From Brevipalpus yothersi (taxonomy: Eukaryota; Arthropoda; Arachnida; Trombidiformes; Tenuipalpidae), in contig QZCP01000033.1 of NCBI GenBank assembly GCA_003956705.1, positions 89,366 through 153,365 of the forward strand: a stretch of 64,000 nt of DNA, given 5' to 3'. Made by a program: the position numbers and the translations under genes. The notes beneath the pieces were generated by a model, which did not search any database, had not been told where the DNA came from, and worked only from the letters and a program-made list of their open reading frames with translations. This document shows, in pieces, positions 13,404-28,415 of this stretch (position 1 is its first letter; the number at the start of each line of letters is the position of its first letter).

Positions 13404-15586
13404 CGGCTGACATATCTATTTTTTACCTTACTTCTTTTTTCCTTCATCATTTCTTCGTCATCTCAATGGGAGAGAAAGAGAGTATATGATGATGTACTTG
13501 AGGGAATGTGTGTACAGTTATTCTTTTGAGAATTAATGTGTAGCAGTAGCGGTATGATAGTTTTAGAGAAGAATATTAAACAGTTAATTTAAAAGAGTAA
13601 TGGAGTGAGTAAATTGCTAGCTCTTATGATAGTTTATATAACAATTGTCCTTCATTTATAAGAACCAAAAGTAGATGAATGGACGACATACACTCATACA
13701 GGCCCACAAGCTAGCCGAAAAAAAAATTAGCAGGACCACCTTACAGTATCGAGTAATGTCCGAAAAATTTTCTCATGTGAGAAAGTTGAAATTGAGACCC
13801 ACACACACATACAAGCTATACTTACGTTCAGCTTTCAAGGAAACATTGGCCCTCAAAATATCACCCATTTCTTGGTCACTAATATGAGTTAAAATTCGGC
13901 TAACATCAACACCCAACATTGGACGATCATCTTGTTCCACCTGATAGATGACATGTATTTCGCTTTGTGAGTTATTATTCCAGATAATGTTCCACAACTG
14001 GAGTGAGAAGAAATAAAATTGGAAAAGAAGAAGGATTAATTATTTTTTTTCTTGTTGAAAAGTTGCGACGATAACAACAACAAAATCATTCATTCATTCA
14101 GCTTGAAGCGGATAAACATTTTAGATTGAAAGCGAGATGAATTTTTATTGTCCATTATCATTCACCTTGACTTTTGAGCGGCGATCTTTTTGAGATCTGG
14201 AATGTTGAGAATTATTAGGACTATTCGTAACATCTGGTAATTTCTTAAAAGCTTTAGTCAAAACTTTTTCTAATCTCTCTTCCAATAATGTTGAGTTGAG
14301 AGAATCTTTGGTACTTCCTCCACGTAATAACACTGGAAAGAACAAAAAAGAAAATAAATCATTAATATTAGCGGTACATTATGGCTTATGGACTCCGATT
14401 ATATGATGTTCATGTATTATGAAATCTTATTGAATCATGGAATAAGATGAGAAGAACATTCTAGCCCATCAAGAAGCCACAATGATAGATAAGATTATCT
14501 GATTGTTTGTTATTCATAGGAAATCATTTGAAAAGCAAATTGCGTAGGTTTTTCAATGTTCAGGAAAAAAATTATTTTTTTCACTCTATCCTATCATCTT
14601 TCGACCCTCTTTTCTGACATCCCTTGATGATGATCTCAAATGACAGGCAATAAAATATATATCAGATAAAAGTAGTAGAGGAAAAAACAGCATCAGTCTT
14701 CCTAAATCCTTCCGGGATGAGAGAGAGAGAGAGAAAGAGATGGATTTTTCAATTTTCAATACACAAACGATGAGAATAGAGAAAAAGTAATAGACCTACT
14801 CAACCATGCCAATTCATACATAGTAGAGAGAAGATTGAGCAGCTAATTTGGGTTCCAAAGATATTGAGAAATATAAGTTTGTGCCCAAGTTAATTCATCA
14901 CGATTGACCCGGAATAGCAATAGAGAGAGGGATAGAAAAAAACTCACTTCACTCATCGTGCAATGGAATTATGATGATATCATTATTATTATTATCGTTA
15001 TTGGGGCGAACATTTCTTCACTCATATCACTTTTGATGAATATATGTGTCCCAGCACACACATAGTCATCATCATTATTACATACAGATGGATATATAGC
15101 ATTCATAGTAGTGACTGATGGTAGGTGAGAGAGATTTGGAAAATATTCAGAATATACACATGTATTCAGTGCAAAATTTGTGCATGATACACACACATAT
15201 AGATGGATCGATATGGTGATAAAGTTTCTCAGTCTATCATATACTACGGAGACAAGATGTGTATAACCTAATAACGGTACGAAAAAGCAATGAGTAAATC
15301 AGGTAACACATCATATTCACAATCTGTGACTTCCCCATACCGGAATTGAAGATAGAAAATAGTGTGTATATTCAACACACACACACACACACAAACGTTT
15401 CATCATCTTCTCATCTCATTTAGGGAACCATCGAATGCAAACTCCATTAACTACAATCACCACAATCATCTTCTCTCTATTCCACCCCCAACTAGCATAC
15501 CTCTACTTTTACCTCTTCTCTCTCTCTCTCTCTCTGATGAAGCTACCGTTGATGACTTGATGATTTTATCATCATTTTCCGTTTCA

Positions 15587-15639
<53 letters not shown>

Positions 15640-18600
15640 TCTTCTCTCTTGGCTGATCATCTTGTTATCTACTTCAATAGATGAACGTCTATCGTCTAAA
15701 CTATATTAACGTGTGTGTGTGAGTAAGTATGTGTGTGTATTTATTTATGGAGCCTATTGAAATGAGTATCTTAATGTTCTCTCTCTTTTGACAGGAGAGT
15801 TGAGGAGAGAGAGAGAGCAAAAGTTACAGTTCAGAATGTCCCATAACACAAACGGAAGTCTCACCAAAAAGTAACCCAGGCTAACTTTTTTTCCCGATAG
15901 ATAGAGAGGTGCAAAAATTTTTTTCTTCACCCTCTCTCTCTCTCTCTTCTGTGTAGGCGGCCTGAGACGGAGATAGATTGTTGGAAGATAGAAGGTAGCG
16001 AATACGTGATAGCATCAGTAGTTAACGTTACGCTCATTAGTTGAGCAATCAATAGTGAGACCTTGTTGTTTACCAAATTATGACTTGATTTCAAGCTGAG
16101 CGAATGATAAAGCTAAGATTTGAGGGTAAAATGTTTTTTCCTTATTTTGGTCATTGTAAAAGTGCTAAAATTTTCATGAGAAAATTTTTTTGAAACTTTT
16201 AAGCTTAATTTTTTTTCTTCTTCTGCAATAAATCATCTGAAGTCCAAATTTCGATTGAGCTCAAACAGTTTTGAATAGATAATTCGCTAATTTTTTCTTC
16301 AATTTTTGTAGAAGAAAGAAAATTTTGACAACATATCATCTCACCACCAATATTGACAGATGAAAAGTTTCCAAAGCATTTGCATTTGCATCCCTCTTAC
16401 CTGTGCGAACTAGAAATTCGGATGATTTTTCTCCAACAGGTAGAGAATCATTGCCACAAGAAAGTGAGTGAGTTCCATTGGCACTTGAATTAGAATGATC
16501 ATGTGGATCATTAACCATCGGCTTGTCAGTAGTGGATTGAGATGAATTGATACTGATAGAGGATGGAGCGGAAGATGATGTTGTAGTAGAATTATTCATT
16601 GATGAAGAAGAAGTGATAGAAGAGTTTGCTACATTTTTTCCCTCTTTACCAGTAATTGACTTGTTTGAAGTAGTGTAGTTGGATTGATCTGGTCCCAGTG
16701 TTGATGCAGCACTAGAAGATGTGATTGGCGTTGTGGAACTTTTGATCGTGTATACTGATGAAGAGGATGACAATTGTGATGGAGATGGCTCCAGGGTAAC
16801 AGAATGAGAATTGGAATGGACAGTTGTGGTGAGTGAGCTTGTACTAGCTGTCGATTCGGAATAAGTGTAAACAGGCTGTGGATGTACAGATGATGAAGAA
16901 GATGGAGATGATGAAGATGTTACATAAGAAGAAGAAGAAGAGGAGTCATTCTCAGGCCTCAATGTCGTGAGAACTTGTGTATACGATTCTGGTGAGGTCA
17001 ATGACGGACGAGAAGTCGAGATATCATTCTTGGTAGCATGACTGTGAGCCTCTGTACTACTTGAGATAGGATCTTTTTCCTCAACTTTACCAGTGAAACC
17101 AGTGATTGAATCATAATTGCTACTACTATCACTTTCGATCTTACTAGGATCTGGATTAGTTTGAGCAGAATTGTGTTGGTCAGCATTAACACTTGATGCT
17201 GTTATCATACTAGAGCTAACAATAACTGTTTCTCTTGATGTTGGAATATTTGAAGAATCTAATGTCTCCGTTATGGTTGTGTCCTGAGAAAGTGGTATGA
17301 TGGACGGTGGTGATGATGGTTCAAGTTGTGTAACTTTTACTTGAGAAGATTCCGCTTGGAATGGTTTGATTGTAGATGTTGCAATTATTGTAGATGGAGA
17401 AGGAGAGTCCAATGTTGATGAAGGTGTTGGAATTGATGTAAAGGATTGAATAGTATAATTTACTTGACTCCCGGAATTGAATTCAGGAATGTTCTTACTG
17501 CTATCAGCATCGCTAACTTCTTTGGACATAATGACTGGGGTGACAGCAGTTACACCATCTTGACCATCTTGGGGCGATGTTGGAGTTACATTGATAGTCA
17601 CCACTGAGGTGGTCAAGTGAGGAGAATCATTACTTTCACTCAACACACTTGTCGGTGAAGTGGTATGATAATGAACAAGATTACGAGATTCTCTTGTGGA
17701 CGGAGATGTACTTTCACTACTTTCACCTTGACCACCATCAAAATTGATTTGAGAACTGGTTTCAGTGATCACAGTTTCAGTTACCACAGAAGTGCTGATA
17801 ATAATATCAGATATTTTGCCATCTGATGGAAGCTGTGTGCTGGTCAAAGGTGTTGTTGATGTAGGATCAACAGACCTTGTTTCCAGCTCCAAATTATGAC
17901 CATTGCCGTATGTTGTGCTATCACCTGAAAATGTGGAGAAAAAAATTAAATCAAAATATGATTAGAATAGATTTTTTTTCTCAAGTTTTGGCGAAAAAAT
18001 TCTCATTTTTTTCCAAAATTATTATGGATACAATTTTTTTGGGCCAAAATTTTTCCTTCTTCTTTCCTCCTCCTACTCAAAGCCAATCGAAATCAACTCT
18101 CTAGGTTTATAATGATAGAGAGAAGGGAAACACGCATCATGGAATCTCTCTCTTCAACAGTATTTCAACAACAAAGTTTATATGCGCCATTTGGTATCCA
18201 CGAGGATCAAATAGGGCATGTCAAGGCCCCCTCACGCACATTACATACCCGCCAATTTAAGTATGGATACCAGTTTAAAATTTGATTTTGACTGGATAGA
18301 TGTGATAGAAAGTAGAAGGCATCGAGAGAAAAAAAATCGCCAGTCGACACTGAAACACCCAAAAAGTACACTCACACACATCTCTCCCTTTTCCACATTC
18401 TCTCATCAACCCCATCAACTGGATAAAGAATGTGTGTTTACTCATGGAAAATATGACTGTGAACTTGATTTCCAGTCTAAATTACATCTGAAAAAGAATG
18501 CCCATCTCCGGTGCTATGTTAAAGGTTGGGCTTGTGAAAGTGAGATCCAAAGTGAATGAAGGCTCTCTCTTTCCAACAATAAAACGCTGTCGGCCTACTA

Positions 18601-19961
18601 CTATACACACTACAAGCGGCAAACAGCCGCTCTCTAGCCCGTGGCTCAAAATATTCCATGGATCATTATATGTGAAGTGAAAGCAAGAGAGAGAGAAATC
18701 CTATGGGATCGATAGACGCTTTTCACATTAGCCATTTCAAGTTGTTCCTCTCTTTCTCTCTTCTCGTGCTTTTCCGTCAGATCCAATGGCGCAAGCTGGA
18801 TAAAATTTTCGATCCCGACGGCTGTTCATGGGGATAGATCCCGTGGAATATATTCGTCCAGGGGTTTTATATTGGAGCCTTTCTCTTTCGCTCTCTGTTA
18901 CTCTCGATATCGAGCTTTATATTGAGGCCACACGATAGTTTTAGTGGAACATCTCTCTCCCTTTCTTTCTATTTCTCTATGAGCGTGACCGATGGTCGGA
19001 CAAATAAAACTGGATGATATATCGTATTGCTGACCATTTCCAGCACATGTTAGTCACATAAAAACCAATTTCAATTCTCTCTCGAGAGATAAAGACTATG
19101 AAAATCATTTCATTCCATTCTTCCTTCCGCCTCTCTCCCCACTAATTTTCATTGTCCAAATATTAACAAGTCTACACACATCATCATCATGATCTTCTCT
19201 CTTTTTCTCTCTTTCATTATTTCATTCAATGAGAGTGAGAGAGAGAGATGCTCCAAAGAATCAAGTCAAACTTAACGTGATTATTTGTAATCCGGTTGAG
19301 AATATAGATGTAATCAAGCCAAGTTCATTTAGCTATAAACATGTGCTGTGTTATACAGAGATAATGGAACTGGTTCTCTTTCTTTCTCTTTCTCTATCTC
19401 TCTCTCTCTCTCGGGATGCTGTGAGAGAACATATACTCATGAGAACCATATTGTTACGGTATCAAGTGGTCACTGTAAGGAGGATGAAGAATAATATTCA
19501 AGCGTAAGCATGATCATTTAACTCAAATATCCATAGAATACATATATGCATACATCCTTCATCCCCATAACGCGCGCATACTGAGTAGGAGAGGCTAGAA
19601 ACATTTGTGAACGCGGGCCACTTTTACTCACCACCCATCTCTCCCCCTCCCCCTCCTCATCTCTTTATTCTCTCTCTCTCTCTACACACACATTTTACTC
19701 TACTCTCCTCTCTTTCCCAATTGTTGGCCAACGCATCAATTTTTACAGGCCACTATTTCGGCATCTCTCACTCTCTAGCCGGTCCATCCATTTATTTCCT
19801 CTCTTTCTCTTTCTCTTTTTCTCTTCCTCTTGCCATTCATTTCGATCTCATTGCTCAGTCCACCGAATAAGCACACGTACACATGCACATACACAATGTT
19901 GGCCCATTCAAGGCCCTATCATCATAGTGGTCAATTGTCCATACCCGAAGGTCTGTTCATC

Positions 19962-20035
<74 letters not shown>

Positions 20036-23000
20036 CAGATTGGGCAACAAGGCAGCAAAGGCAATTTTAACCAGTCGACGGATGATGAACCCGTTCCGAG
20101 GTATAGATTTTTTTAGAGAAAAGTTTAAGCTGGTTAGAGAGCGAATCGAAATAAAAACAAGCATCACTGTGTATATGATAAAACAGACAAAAGTATTGCC
20201 TGACTTTCTCTCTACCTCTCTACCTTTACTTCTACCTCCATCACCTTCTCCTCCTCCCCCTTTACGGCCCAGCATCCGGCTGCTTGTGTGTATGAACTTT
20301 TTCTCTCGCCACCAAACCTTGAACGTGCTGTGGCTCTATGAAAGAATTTACACACCGTTGAATGTATTTGTCATTCAGATCATCGTAAGATAAAGTATAT
20401 GTATATATATCGTGTATCGTTTACTTGATGTGGACCTCTTTTTTTGGGGTATAATGATCTTTCTCTTTCTCTCTTCATCTCTCTTCATCTCTCTTCCTTT
20501 ATCTTCACTTCAGGTATGACGCCCATGTATGGCCTCAGCCCATCGAGACAGTTGAAAATATATATACGCACACATACACACGAAGAAAGTGATGTGATTA
20601 GGCTTGAAAAATAAGCTTGTCACTGTCGAATCATATATATATATACATATTATTGACTCTTCCTATTCACATTCTTGAAACACACATATTCTTGTATTCT
20701 CTTTTGAAATTATTTACGCTCTTATTCCATTCTTCAAAATGGAACAACTTTTGCATTGAGAGGTGAAGAAAAAAAAACCTTCACTTATGGGCGAAGGTGC
20801 CAATGTGAGAGTATGTGTTGGTGATCGTTTGGTATAACTCAATGAACTGTTTTCATGGTACGAGTTTAACGTACTTTCACCCTTAACTGAATTGTGTGTT
20901 TGAGAGCGGAAGAACAGTTAGAGTGATGACTATTCATCATTTTCATCTTTCACCGGTGTAAAGGAAACGGCAAAAAGCATCAACTGTTTCATTTTATTAT
21001 ATATATTGAATTATAATAATGATAATTCATGGATATGTATTGAACGAAAAGGTCATGAATTGGAAAAGGAAGAAGAAAAATAAGAAGAAGAATAAGAATA
21101 AGAAGTGAGAATGAATGAATAAATGATTGAGAGTGATAGAAAAAAGAACATGAAAAATCGATAAGCATAGCCTTAAAAATGAAAGAGCTTGTTGCTCATG
21201 TTACAAGAAAGGTAAAGTAAGGAAGAGAGTGAGATTTGAAGATGATATTCATCTCCAATGATCCATACACAGTCAATTGGAATCACATTCGACACGAATT
21301 ATAACTACTTTCAAGGCATCGGTATCGATATTTTCATGATGAAAATGGAGAGAAAACTTCCAATTTTTCTTTCACGCTCATTTGGAAGGTGAAAAAGATG
21401 CATACTGTACTCATTACATTGTGATGTGTAAAACGAAATCATAGTCAAGTGGAACCTCTTCATTAGGTTTATCAAAAAAATACGATTAATTCTTCTTCCT
21501 ATCATGACTTTGTCTCTCTCTCTTCCATTTCATCATCCAAATGTATCAATCTGATTCTTACAAAACAGCTGAGAGAGATGGAGAGAAAAAAAAGGTAGGA
21601 GGATCAAGCTGTATACCATCTATCATAACTATTGTGGGTCTAAATTGTTGTTGAATCATTGCCATTATGATCAAGCTGTCTATGATCCAGGAAGAAGAAG
21701 AAGAGCAAGAGATGGATAAAGAGTAAAGAGGATAGGAGGAAGGCAAGACATTTTTGCGGGTCAAAATATTAGGCCTCTCATGTATCATGACGATTTGTTC
21801 ATCACACCTAACAACAGTGACCAAAATGAATTGCTGCTCATCTATCCATCCATCTATCTGGCCATTTATCCACATTCATTCACGAGAGAGAAGATGAAAA
21901 GTTAACTTAAAGCATCAATTTTGGAAGAGAGAGAGAAGGGTAATTGATCGACTCAATTCATCGGAAAGATTCATAGTGAGAGAGATGAGAGAGAAAAAAA
22001 GAATATTCTGGGTATAAAAGGATGTTGCAATGAATCCGTTGATCAATCAGTTAACAAATAGGTATGATGATGATACATCAGAGGAAGAGAGAGAGAGAAA
22101 AAACTCTAAAATCAACAAACTCATCTTCCCATTTGGATTGTTGTGTGTGTCTGTATAGATAAAAAGGAAAAGGAATGGCAAAAAGATGATGGAAAAAACG
22201 AAGAGGAAGCAACAGGCGAATGAATGAATCAAGATGAATTGGAATGGTTGAGAAAAAGAGAGAGACTGAGAAATCAGCAATTCTGGAAAATTAGAAACAT
22301 CATGGAGAAGTAGAAGATAGTGATAGAAAAATAGGGGAATGTATTTATGTAGAAAAATATTATGAAGATTAGATAGATTAGATGAGAAAAAGTTCATAGT
22401 GATTATTGTGTTACTGCCACACAAGTTGAAAATTGGTTATGTGATCTGAATCGAATTGAGCATTTTAAAATTGAGTAAAACCAATTTTTTCGTACAAAAA
22501 AATCAACACATCACAAGTTTTTCTGATATTCTTTTTTAGCCCAAGTTAAACATGACAAGCTATCTTATCATGAGCAATCGATTGAGCGAGAGAGAGAGAG
22601 AGTATGTGTGTATGTGTTCAGCTTACAATCAGTTCACCACTCTACTCTCTCCTCTCTCCTCTGTAAATAGCTGATGAGTATCCGGATTCAAAATTTTTCT
22701 CTCTCTCTCTCTTTCTCTTTCTCTTTGATGCATGATAATTCGATAGTGTGTATAGTTACACTTATTCTGCTCCAACAGGTTTTCGAATTGATAGCTATTA
22801 GACAGAGAGATACAAGGCCTCAGGTATTTACATTCATCCACTTACACACACACACACACACATACATGCACTTGCTTAACCGGTCAATCGATTTTGAAGC
22901 AAAATGATCGAAATACGTGAATCAAAGCCTCTCTCTCTCTTTTGCTTTCTCTTTCTCTTGCCCTCAGTTTTCCCATCAGTTTTGAGCTGAGAAAAATTCT

Positions 23001-24855
23001 TCTCTCTCTCTCTCTCCCTACTATCTAGAGCTGATCTTATATTGCTGTGGTAAGAGAGAGAGAGAGAGAGAGAGAAACTTTTTACTTTCTCTTTCTTTTT
23101 TCCAATCATGAGAATAAGAAAAAAGAATGAAAGCTACATATTTCAACAGAGCAACTTGATGATGAGCTGCCATCTTAAACATTGGGAGAAGAAAAAATCA
23201 TTCAAGTGATATTTGATTTGCTCAATGAATCAATGCCCTGTGAAACTTGAAGTAATGTTCCTTTACATTAGAGTAAGAGTGAGAAAGTGTATGTGTGTGT
23301 GTGAGAGAGACAGACTTGAAATAATCATTGGAAAAATTAAGAAGAGAATAGAGCCGTAAAAACTTTTGACGATTGATTTCCAGAAGATCACATGATTCGT
23401 TTTTGCCCTGCTTAAAAGTTCATGGAAGGGTGAATGAATTCTCATTTCAATTGTGCAAATCTATCATATATAATTATTCAAAAAAAGTGAGGGAGAGAGA
23501 CATGAAACTTTCTTTTCCCTCCAATTAATCTAGTACAGGCATCTTATTTATGCATATTTCTTTCTTCATATTCCATTTTTCTGAACATTTGAAAGAGGAG
23601 AGAAAAATTCCTCCTCCCACAGAAGACTTCCATTTTCACTATCCATCTACTACTTCACCACCTAGTTATACTTAACGAGAAATCATTATAGTGAGTAAAG
23701 TTGAATTATTTTGACTGACAATGGAAGGTAGCTAGTATGATGAGGTAAGATCATCAACACCGTTTTATTTTGGCTTCTTCTTCAGTCGATCATTTTCATG
23801 TGTTCAGTTGATTTATGGCGAAAGATTCAAATGAACCGAGATGTTGATGATCACTTTTGCCTTTTGTGAACATATATATTCTTTTTCCTTTTCCATTGAA
23901 TTATTATTCCCAGCTATAACAACACACTAGAAGGAAATCCTCTTATCCTATCAATATATGCTTGGCTATGAGAAGAAGAGAGAATATTGAATTCCATGGA
24001 ACAGCGGCATAGATAGAGGTAACAAAAATGGTAACTGAAGAGAGAGAAACATTATCCATCTTTTCAGCCAAAATGATCATCTAGGATAATCCATTAGCTA
24101 TTCATCGTTAGAGATCAAACTTCCTTCTCTTCGGTTCCTTATGTATATCTATTTTCACTGGATCATCATCAAGATCATAAAATATGCACACACATACACA
24201 CCAGATAGTTGACATCCTTTACTTATATTGCCCTCTCTCACATATATCACAACATTCAAGCGGATATATTTTATATACTTTTTTTTCGACAAGCTAGTCC
24301 CAAGTCCCGGGCGAGGTTTACGAGTTGATCTCTCTCTTCCTCTCTCTCTCTCAAAGATCGTAGGGCGGACAAGTGTGCAGGGCGTTGGCCTGGACATAAT
24401 CATGTTAAGAATATATACATGTATTCCATATTCTATTCTTGGGTCAAAAAACGAAGTGTTTCTAAGAATATAAGATGGAAATAAAGTTCCAAGCTTATAT
24501 TCTAGTTTTCGCATATAATGAGAGAGTGAGTGAGTGTACATGTATGTGTGTGTATCATGTAATAATGAAAGGGCTACAGGAATGGGAATATAATGCATTT
24601 TTTTTGTTTGAAGCACTCGAAAAAGTCTTTGTCTGGGTTGATGATGACTGACGATGCTTGACTCTTTTAGTCATCCCTATTATCAAATTATTAAGATTAT
24701 GCTCTCTATTCTTTCATTATTCTACCCTTTAAGCAGAAGAGGATAAAGTTTTATCATTGTGCTCATAGATTATCTTCTTCTTATTCTTCTCTCTCTCTCT
24801 CCACAGTTGATCTAGTAACGTGTATGAACGGGAAATATAAGATATCAACAAAAAT

Positions 24856-24903
<48 letters not shown>

Positions 24904-25514
24904 TCGCCCACTTGGAAACTTATCAAGAGGGTTGAAAGTAAGAGTAAAAAAATGTATGTATCATCAACACACACACATACATTCTATCTCGACCCTTATT
25001 CTCAATGCTGATCTGTGGACAATATTGATCGATAAGTAGGCAATTTGATCAGAAGATATGATAAAAGTTTTCTCAAGTCTGATGAATCTTCCGATGAACG
25101 TTTATCTTCACTGTACATCTCTTGAGGAATTAGAGACACGAATGAAGAGAGATGTTAATTGAACGGTAGCAGATGGAGGACATGATATTATCGTCACATG
25201 TTTTGCGAGACGATCTTTTCGTTTTGACTTGACACACAAACTCACACAGAATTCATGATAATTGATGTAGAAAACTATCCAATCGATTGGCTATGAGTAA
25301 AAGAAGCGAAAGAAGACGAAAAAGGCTTCGAACATGGCAGAATATTGATTGTCGATTTGTGTGTATGGTGAGAAAGTGGACAAGTATATAACGAAATAAA
25401 AATAAATATATGAATAATCTTACAATTTATCGATGGATGAACCAGAATGGTGATCAATACAACTTGGAGACATCTCAGCAGGTAACATGTCGTTGTGGTG
25501 GTGACCAAAGCCAT
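10072..25514 (-). CDS. mucin-like single-pass type I membrane protein (5 exons)
   Basis: Product not recognised by name. Exons in transcription order: 25514-25424, 17924-16401, 14332-14166, 13997-13826, 11024-10072. They total 2907 nt (968 aa) with all phases matching. Exon 1 starts at a good ATG (GCCATGG) and gives a 30-residue hydrophobic signal peptide; its phase-1 donor fits the exon 2 acceptor. Exon 2 encodes about 500 residues rich in Ser, Thr and Pro, as in mucins. Exons 3-4 encode a short non-repetitive segment that could be a juxtamembrane (SEA-like) domain, with motifs PMLGVDVSR and SDQEMGDIL. Exon 5 carries one membrane helix (WFSLSLVAFSLVVLLFCLAL), then RNRR and a polar tail of about 240 residues ending RDMDSSDA. 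The layout suggests a cell-surface adhesion or glycocalyx protein. Exons 2-5 are firm; exon 1, across a 7.5-kb intron, is an inference from phase and signal-peptide fit. Confidence 0.75.
11025..13825 (-). other. intron 4 of the mucin-like gene
   Basis: 2.8 kb between exons 4 and 5. It holds a (CT)n microsatellite at 13362-13399 and a purine-rich stretch at 11.60-11.72 kb. The open frame at 11179-11553 (minus) is low-complexity and is not accepted as a gene. Confidence 0.6.
14333..16400 (-). other. intron 2 of the mucin-like gene
   Basis: 2.07 kb with (AC)n near 15377-15393, (CT)n at 15591-15636 and shorter (CT)n runs near 15515 and 15932. No coding signal is seen. Confidence 0.6.
17925..25423 (-). 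other. 7.5-kb first intron of the mucin-like gene, microsatellite-rich
   Basis: Many simple repeats: (GA)n at 19963-20030, (CT)n at 24859-24901, (GA)n at 23052-23074, (CA)n at about 22845-22862 and several mixed pyrimidine blocks. Every open frame here is driven by the repeats (Ser-Leu or Arg-Glu dipeptides). A locally GC-richer patch near 24295-24395 has no recognised feature. Confidence 0.55.
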
Positions 25515-28288
25515 GGCTACTGAGAACAATAGTTACAATAATAATAATAATGGTGACAATAATTGTGTGATGATGTACCGTTGATGATGAACAAAAATAC
25601 AGAGAAAATAAGTGTCTCTTTGACCAGGATATGAAGTAGTAGTAGTTGTAGTAGTAGTAGAAGGCTGATGGAACGGATAATGATGATAATGAAAGATGAA
25701 TCCCATTTCTTATTCACCTATTCATCATCACTGTATAAAGGCAGTCAGAAAACATTTTCACGAATTTTATCATCTCTTCTTCTTCTCTCTCTCATCATCT
25801 TTCATCGTTCACAAAACTTTGTTCTCATAACACAACCAGCCAACCAACAACAACAAAGAGAGTTTATATCATGAGACAATGTTTTTGTTCCAGAATTGAG
25901 AGATAGAAAGAGAAAATAATGGCCAAATAACACCGTTATTTTTCACTATTCAAATTCAAAGCGATGTAGCACATACACAACGCTTTTCAGAAGTGTGTAT
26001 GTGTGATAATGATTACGATTATGATGATGTTTCGAATATTATAAAGATAAGCACTCAAGAGTGGTGATTAGCAGTATAAGTTGAAATATCCGTTCTTGAA
26101 GCGAAAAGCCGTTCTCAATATACTGAGTATGGAGAACAATAAAAATATCTGTGAGGAATGTGTATAGAATGTGTATAGAATCACTAGACGCCGAAAATCT
26201 TGGCGACTATGAAGAAGTTGAACCTCTCTGATCAAATGAGTGATCTTGGAATATTTTTTCCTTCCACAAAAGATATGCCGCTCTTGAGAAGGAGGGAAAA
26301 AAATATGATCACCGAAATCCTTTTTTCTCTTTCTTCAAAATCACAGTTTGAATCACAATTTTGTCGGACAATTAAGAGATAGAGTTGGTGAACAAGAAGA
26401 AAACACTGCCAAAAAGATGAACAATTGTGTGATCCATGTTTTCTTGATCTTTTTTTTCACTTGCTGAGTGGCTGCTGATTTTCAAAGTGACGAATCACAT
26501 TTTAAATCATACTCATAATCATCATCATAGTGAATAAAAATTAACCAAATGAACACGACCCATAAAGGTGTACCAAATGAAACGGACCATGGAAATATTT
26601 CCTTTCCCTGATGAATAGTCGAAAAAAAAGAGGTGTATTGGGCGAGAGAGAGAGAAAAGTGGGAACAGCAAAAGCTTTTGGATGTTGATACAGCAGAAAA
26701 ACAGAAGTTGAAGGGAAAAAAAAGATGATCAAAAGTGGTTACAGAAGAGAGAGGCCAGTCTATGTGATGTGTGATGTGATGTATGTGAGTTGATTGTATA
26801 ATCACAACTTTTGGGATTGTTGTAAGTACATGTCCACAAGGCGATGTTACTACTACTATCACTTTTTTGTTGTATTCTCTATTCAAAATTCAAACACACA
26901 CAATCGTTGCCTGGACACACTTACTTTTCACATAGAAAAGTGAACACAAAACAGTAGGACTTGGAATAAGAGGGAAAAGGAATACACTACCGGCAACTAA
27001 TCACATACACACGAACCATTGGCTGTTGTTGGGTGATGATGATATTCACCGAAAGATGAATAAGCTGATGATATTTAAGGGGAAGACTTATAAATTCTTC
27101 AAACTATGACCAAAAAAACAATATTATCTAATCAAAATTGTTGTGGATGCAAAAATTTTTGGCAATAAAAATAAAACGCGTTCTTATTTGAAAGAGAGAG
27201 GTTTTTGTTGTTGTTGCGATGCTTTCGTCTTCAAGTTGTGATGATCAACTTCGCGCTTTTCTGTCTTCCAAAATAAAACTTTTTTTCTGTAAAGTAAAGA
27301 AGAGAGAGAAAAAGAAAGACTCCCTTGAACATTGAGTGAGCTTGGTGAGAAGCTCCCTTAAAATTCTAAGTGCTGTCCTCTTGTGGCTCGTAATTGCAGC
27401 TTGAATTGACAATTTTTTCTTCATATTTTTGGGCTCTTTAATAATTCGATTAATTGTTAATTTGATTTTTGATTGATGGATTTTTTTTTATTTGATTTTC
27501 TTGCAATTTTAGACATATATTTGTGATTCTTAATCTTTCTCATCACTCTTTGATTCGTGATTTTTTCTGCTGGTGAGAAATCTTTTCATATTGTTTTGAA
27601 TTGTATTTTTTTAGAAGCAAAATTGTCTATTATTATGATGCAGAGAAAAAGGAGCGATATATTTTCTAATTAACTTTTTCTTAGGCACACAAAAATGAGC
27701 CCTGATTCATAAAAGAAATGGTAGATTTTTGATGAGAAATATTAATATGGTATTTTTCAATTCATGCTTTTTTGAAAAATTAAGACACATTGAAGGAAAA
27801 TGGTAGAAATATTCTCACTTTTCGTTAAAAGGAAAACTTTTAGCTAAAATTAATGAGATTCTCGAACCTAATTTGATTTTTTGATAGAGTTACTTCAAAC
27901 AGATCCTTTCCTACTTGGCTTCTGTTATTTATCGAGATTAAATGAGGAGCAATCCTGAGAGAATGTTTAATTTGATGCTATAGCCATGCATATGGTAACT
28001 ATGGAATGGATTCAAAAAAATTGAAAGAGTGAGATTTGAATAAAATTTTCAAGATTTTCTGTTGGAATCAAAGCTTTTTTAACTAGCAAATTCAATCTCT
28101 CAGAGTCAAGAAAATTATTTGTGATCACTGATCATCTGAACGAATATTCATGTAAGCACAAACCAGGACTGTCCAACAGAAAAACAGATAGTATCTGTCA
28201 GATACCTTAGTTTGTTCAATAGCTTAACCATAATGAGACCCAAGGGCTTATTAATCATCTTATCATGGTGTTGTTAAAAGACACCTAT
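25515..28288. other. intergenic region, probable promoter side of two divergent genes
   Basis: AT-rich sequence between the start of the minus-strand mucin-like gene and the plus-strand secreted-protein gene. It has scattered short (GA)n runs and TGATGATG/CATCATC triplet stretches. No conserved coding frame, tRNA or transposon end is seen. Confidence 0.5.
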
Positions 28289-28296
28289 TATAAATA
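28289..28296 (+). promoter_or_regulatory. TATA box of secreted-protein gene A
   Basis: TATAAATA lies 127 nt upstream of the ATG at 28416, and a plausible start region (CTCAGAGAG) follows about 25 nt later. Motif match and position only. Confidence 0.4.
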
Positions 28297-28415
28297 CTTG
28301 AATACCTGCATACTCAGAGAGTAAATGTGATTTGCCACGTCTTTTGACAGTTAACATGGGTGAGAAATAGAAATAATTTTAGTTCCATGAAAACCATTAA
28401 ATCATTCAAGACAAG

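Noticed and set aside
18218..18680. Overlapping plus-strand frames in the large intron of the mucin-like gene
   Set aside because: No signal peptide, domain or splice support; low-complexity neighbourhood.
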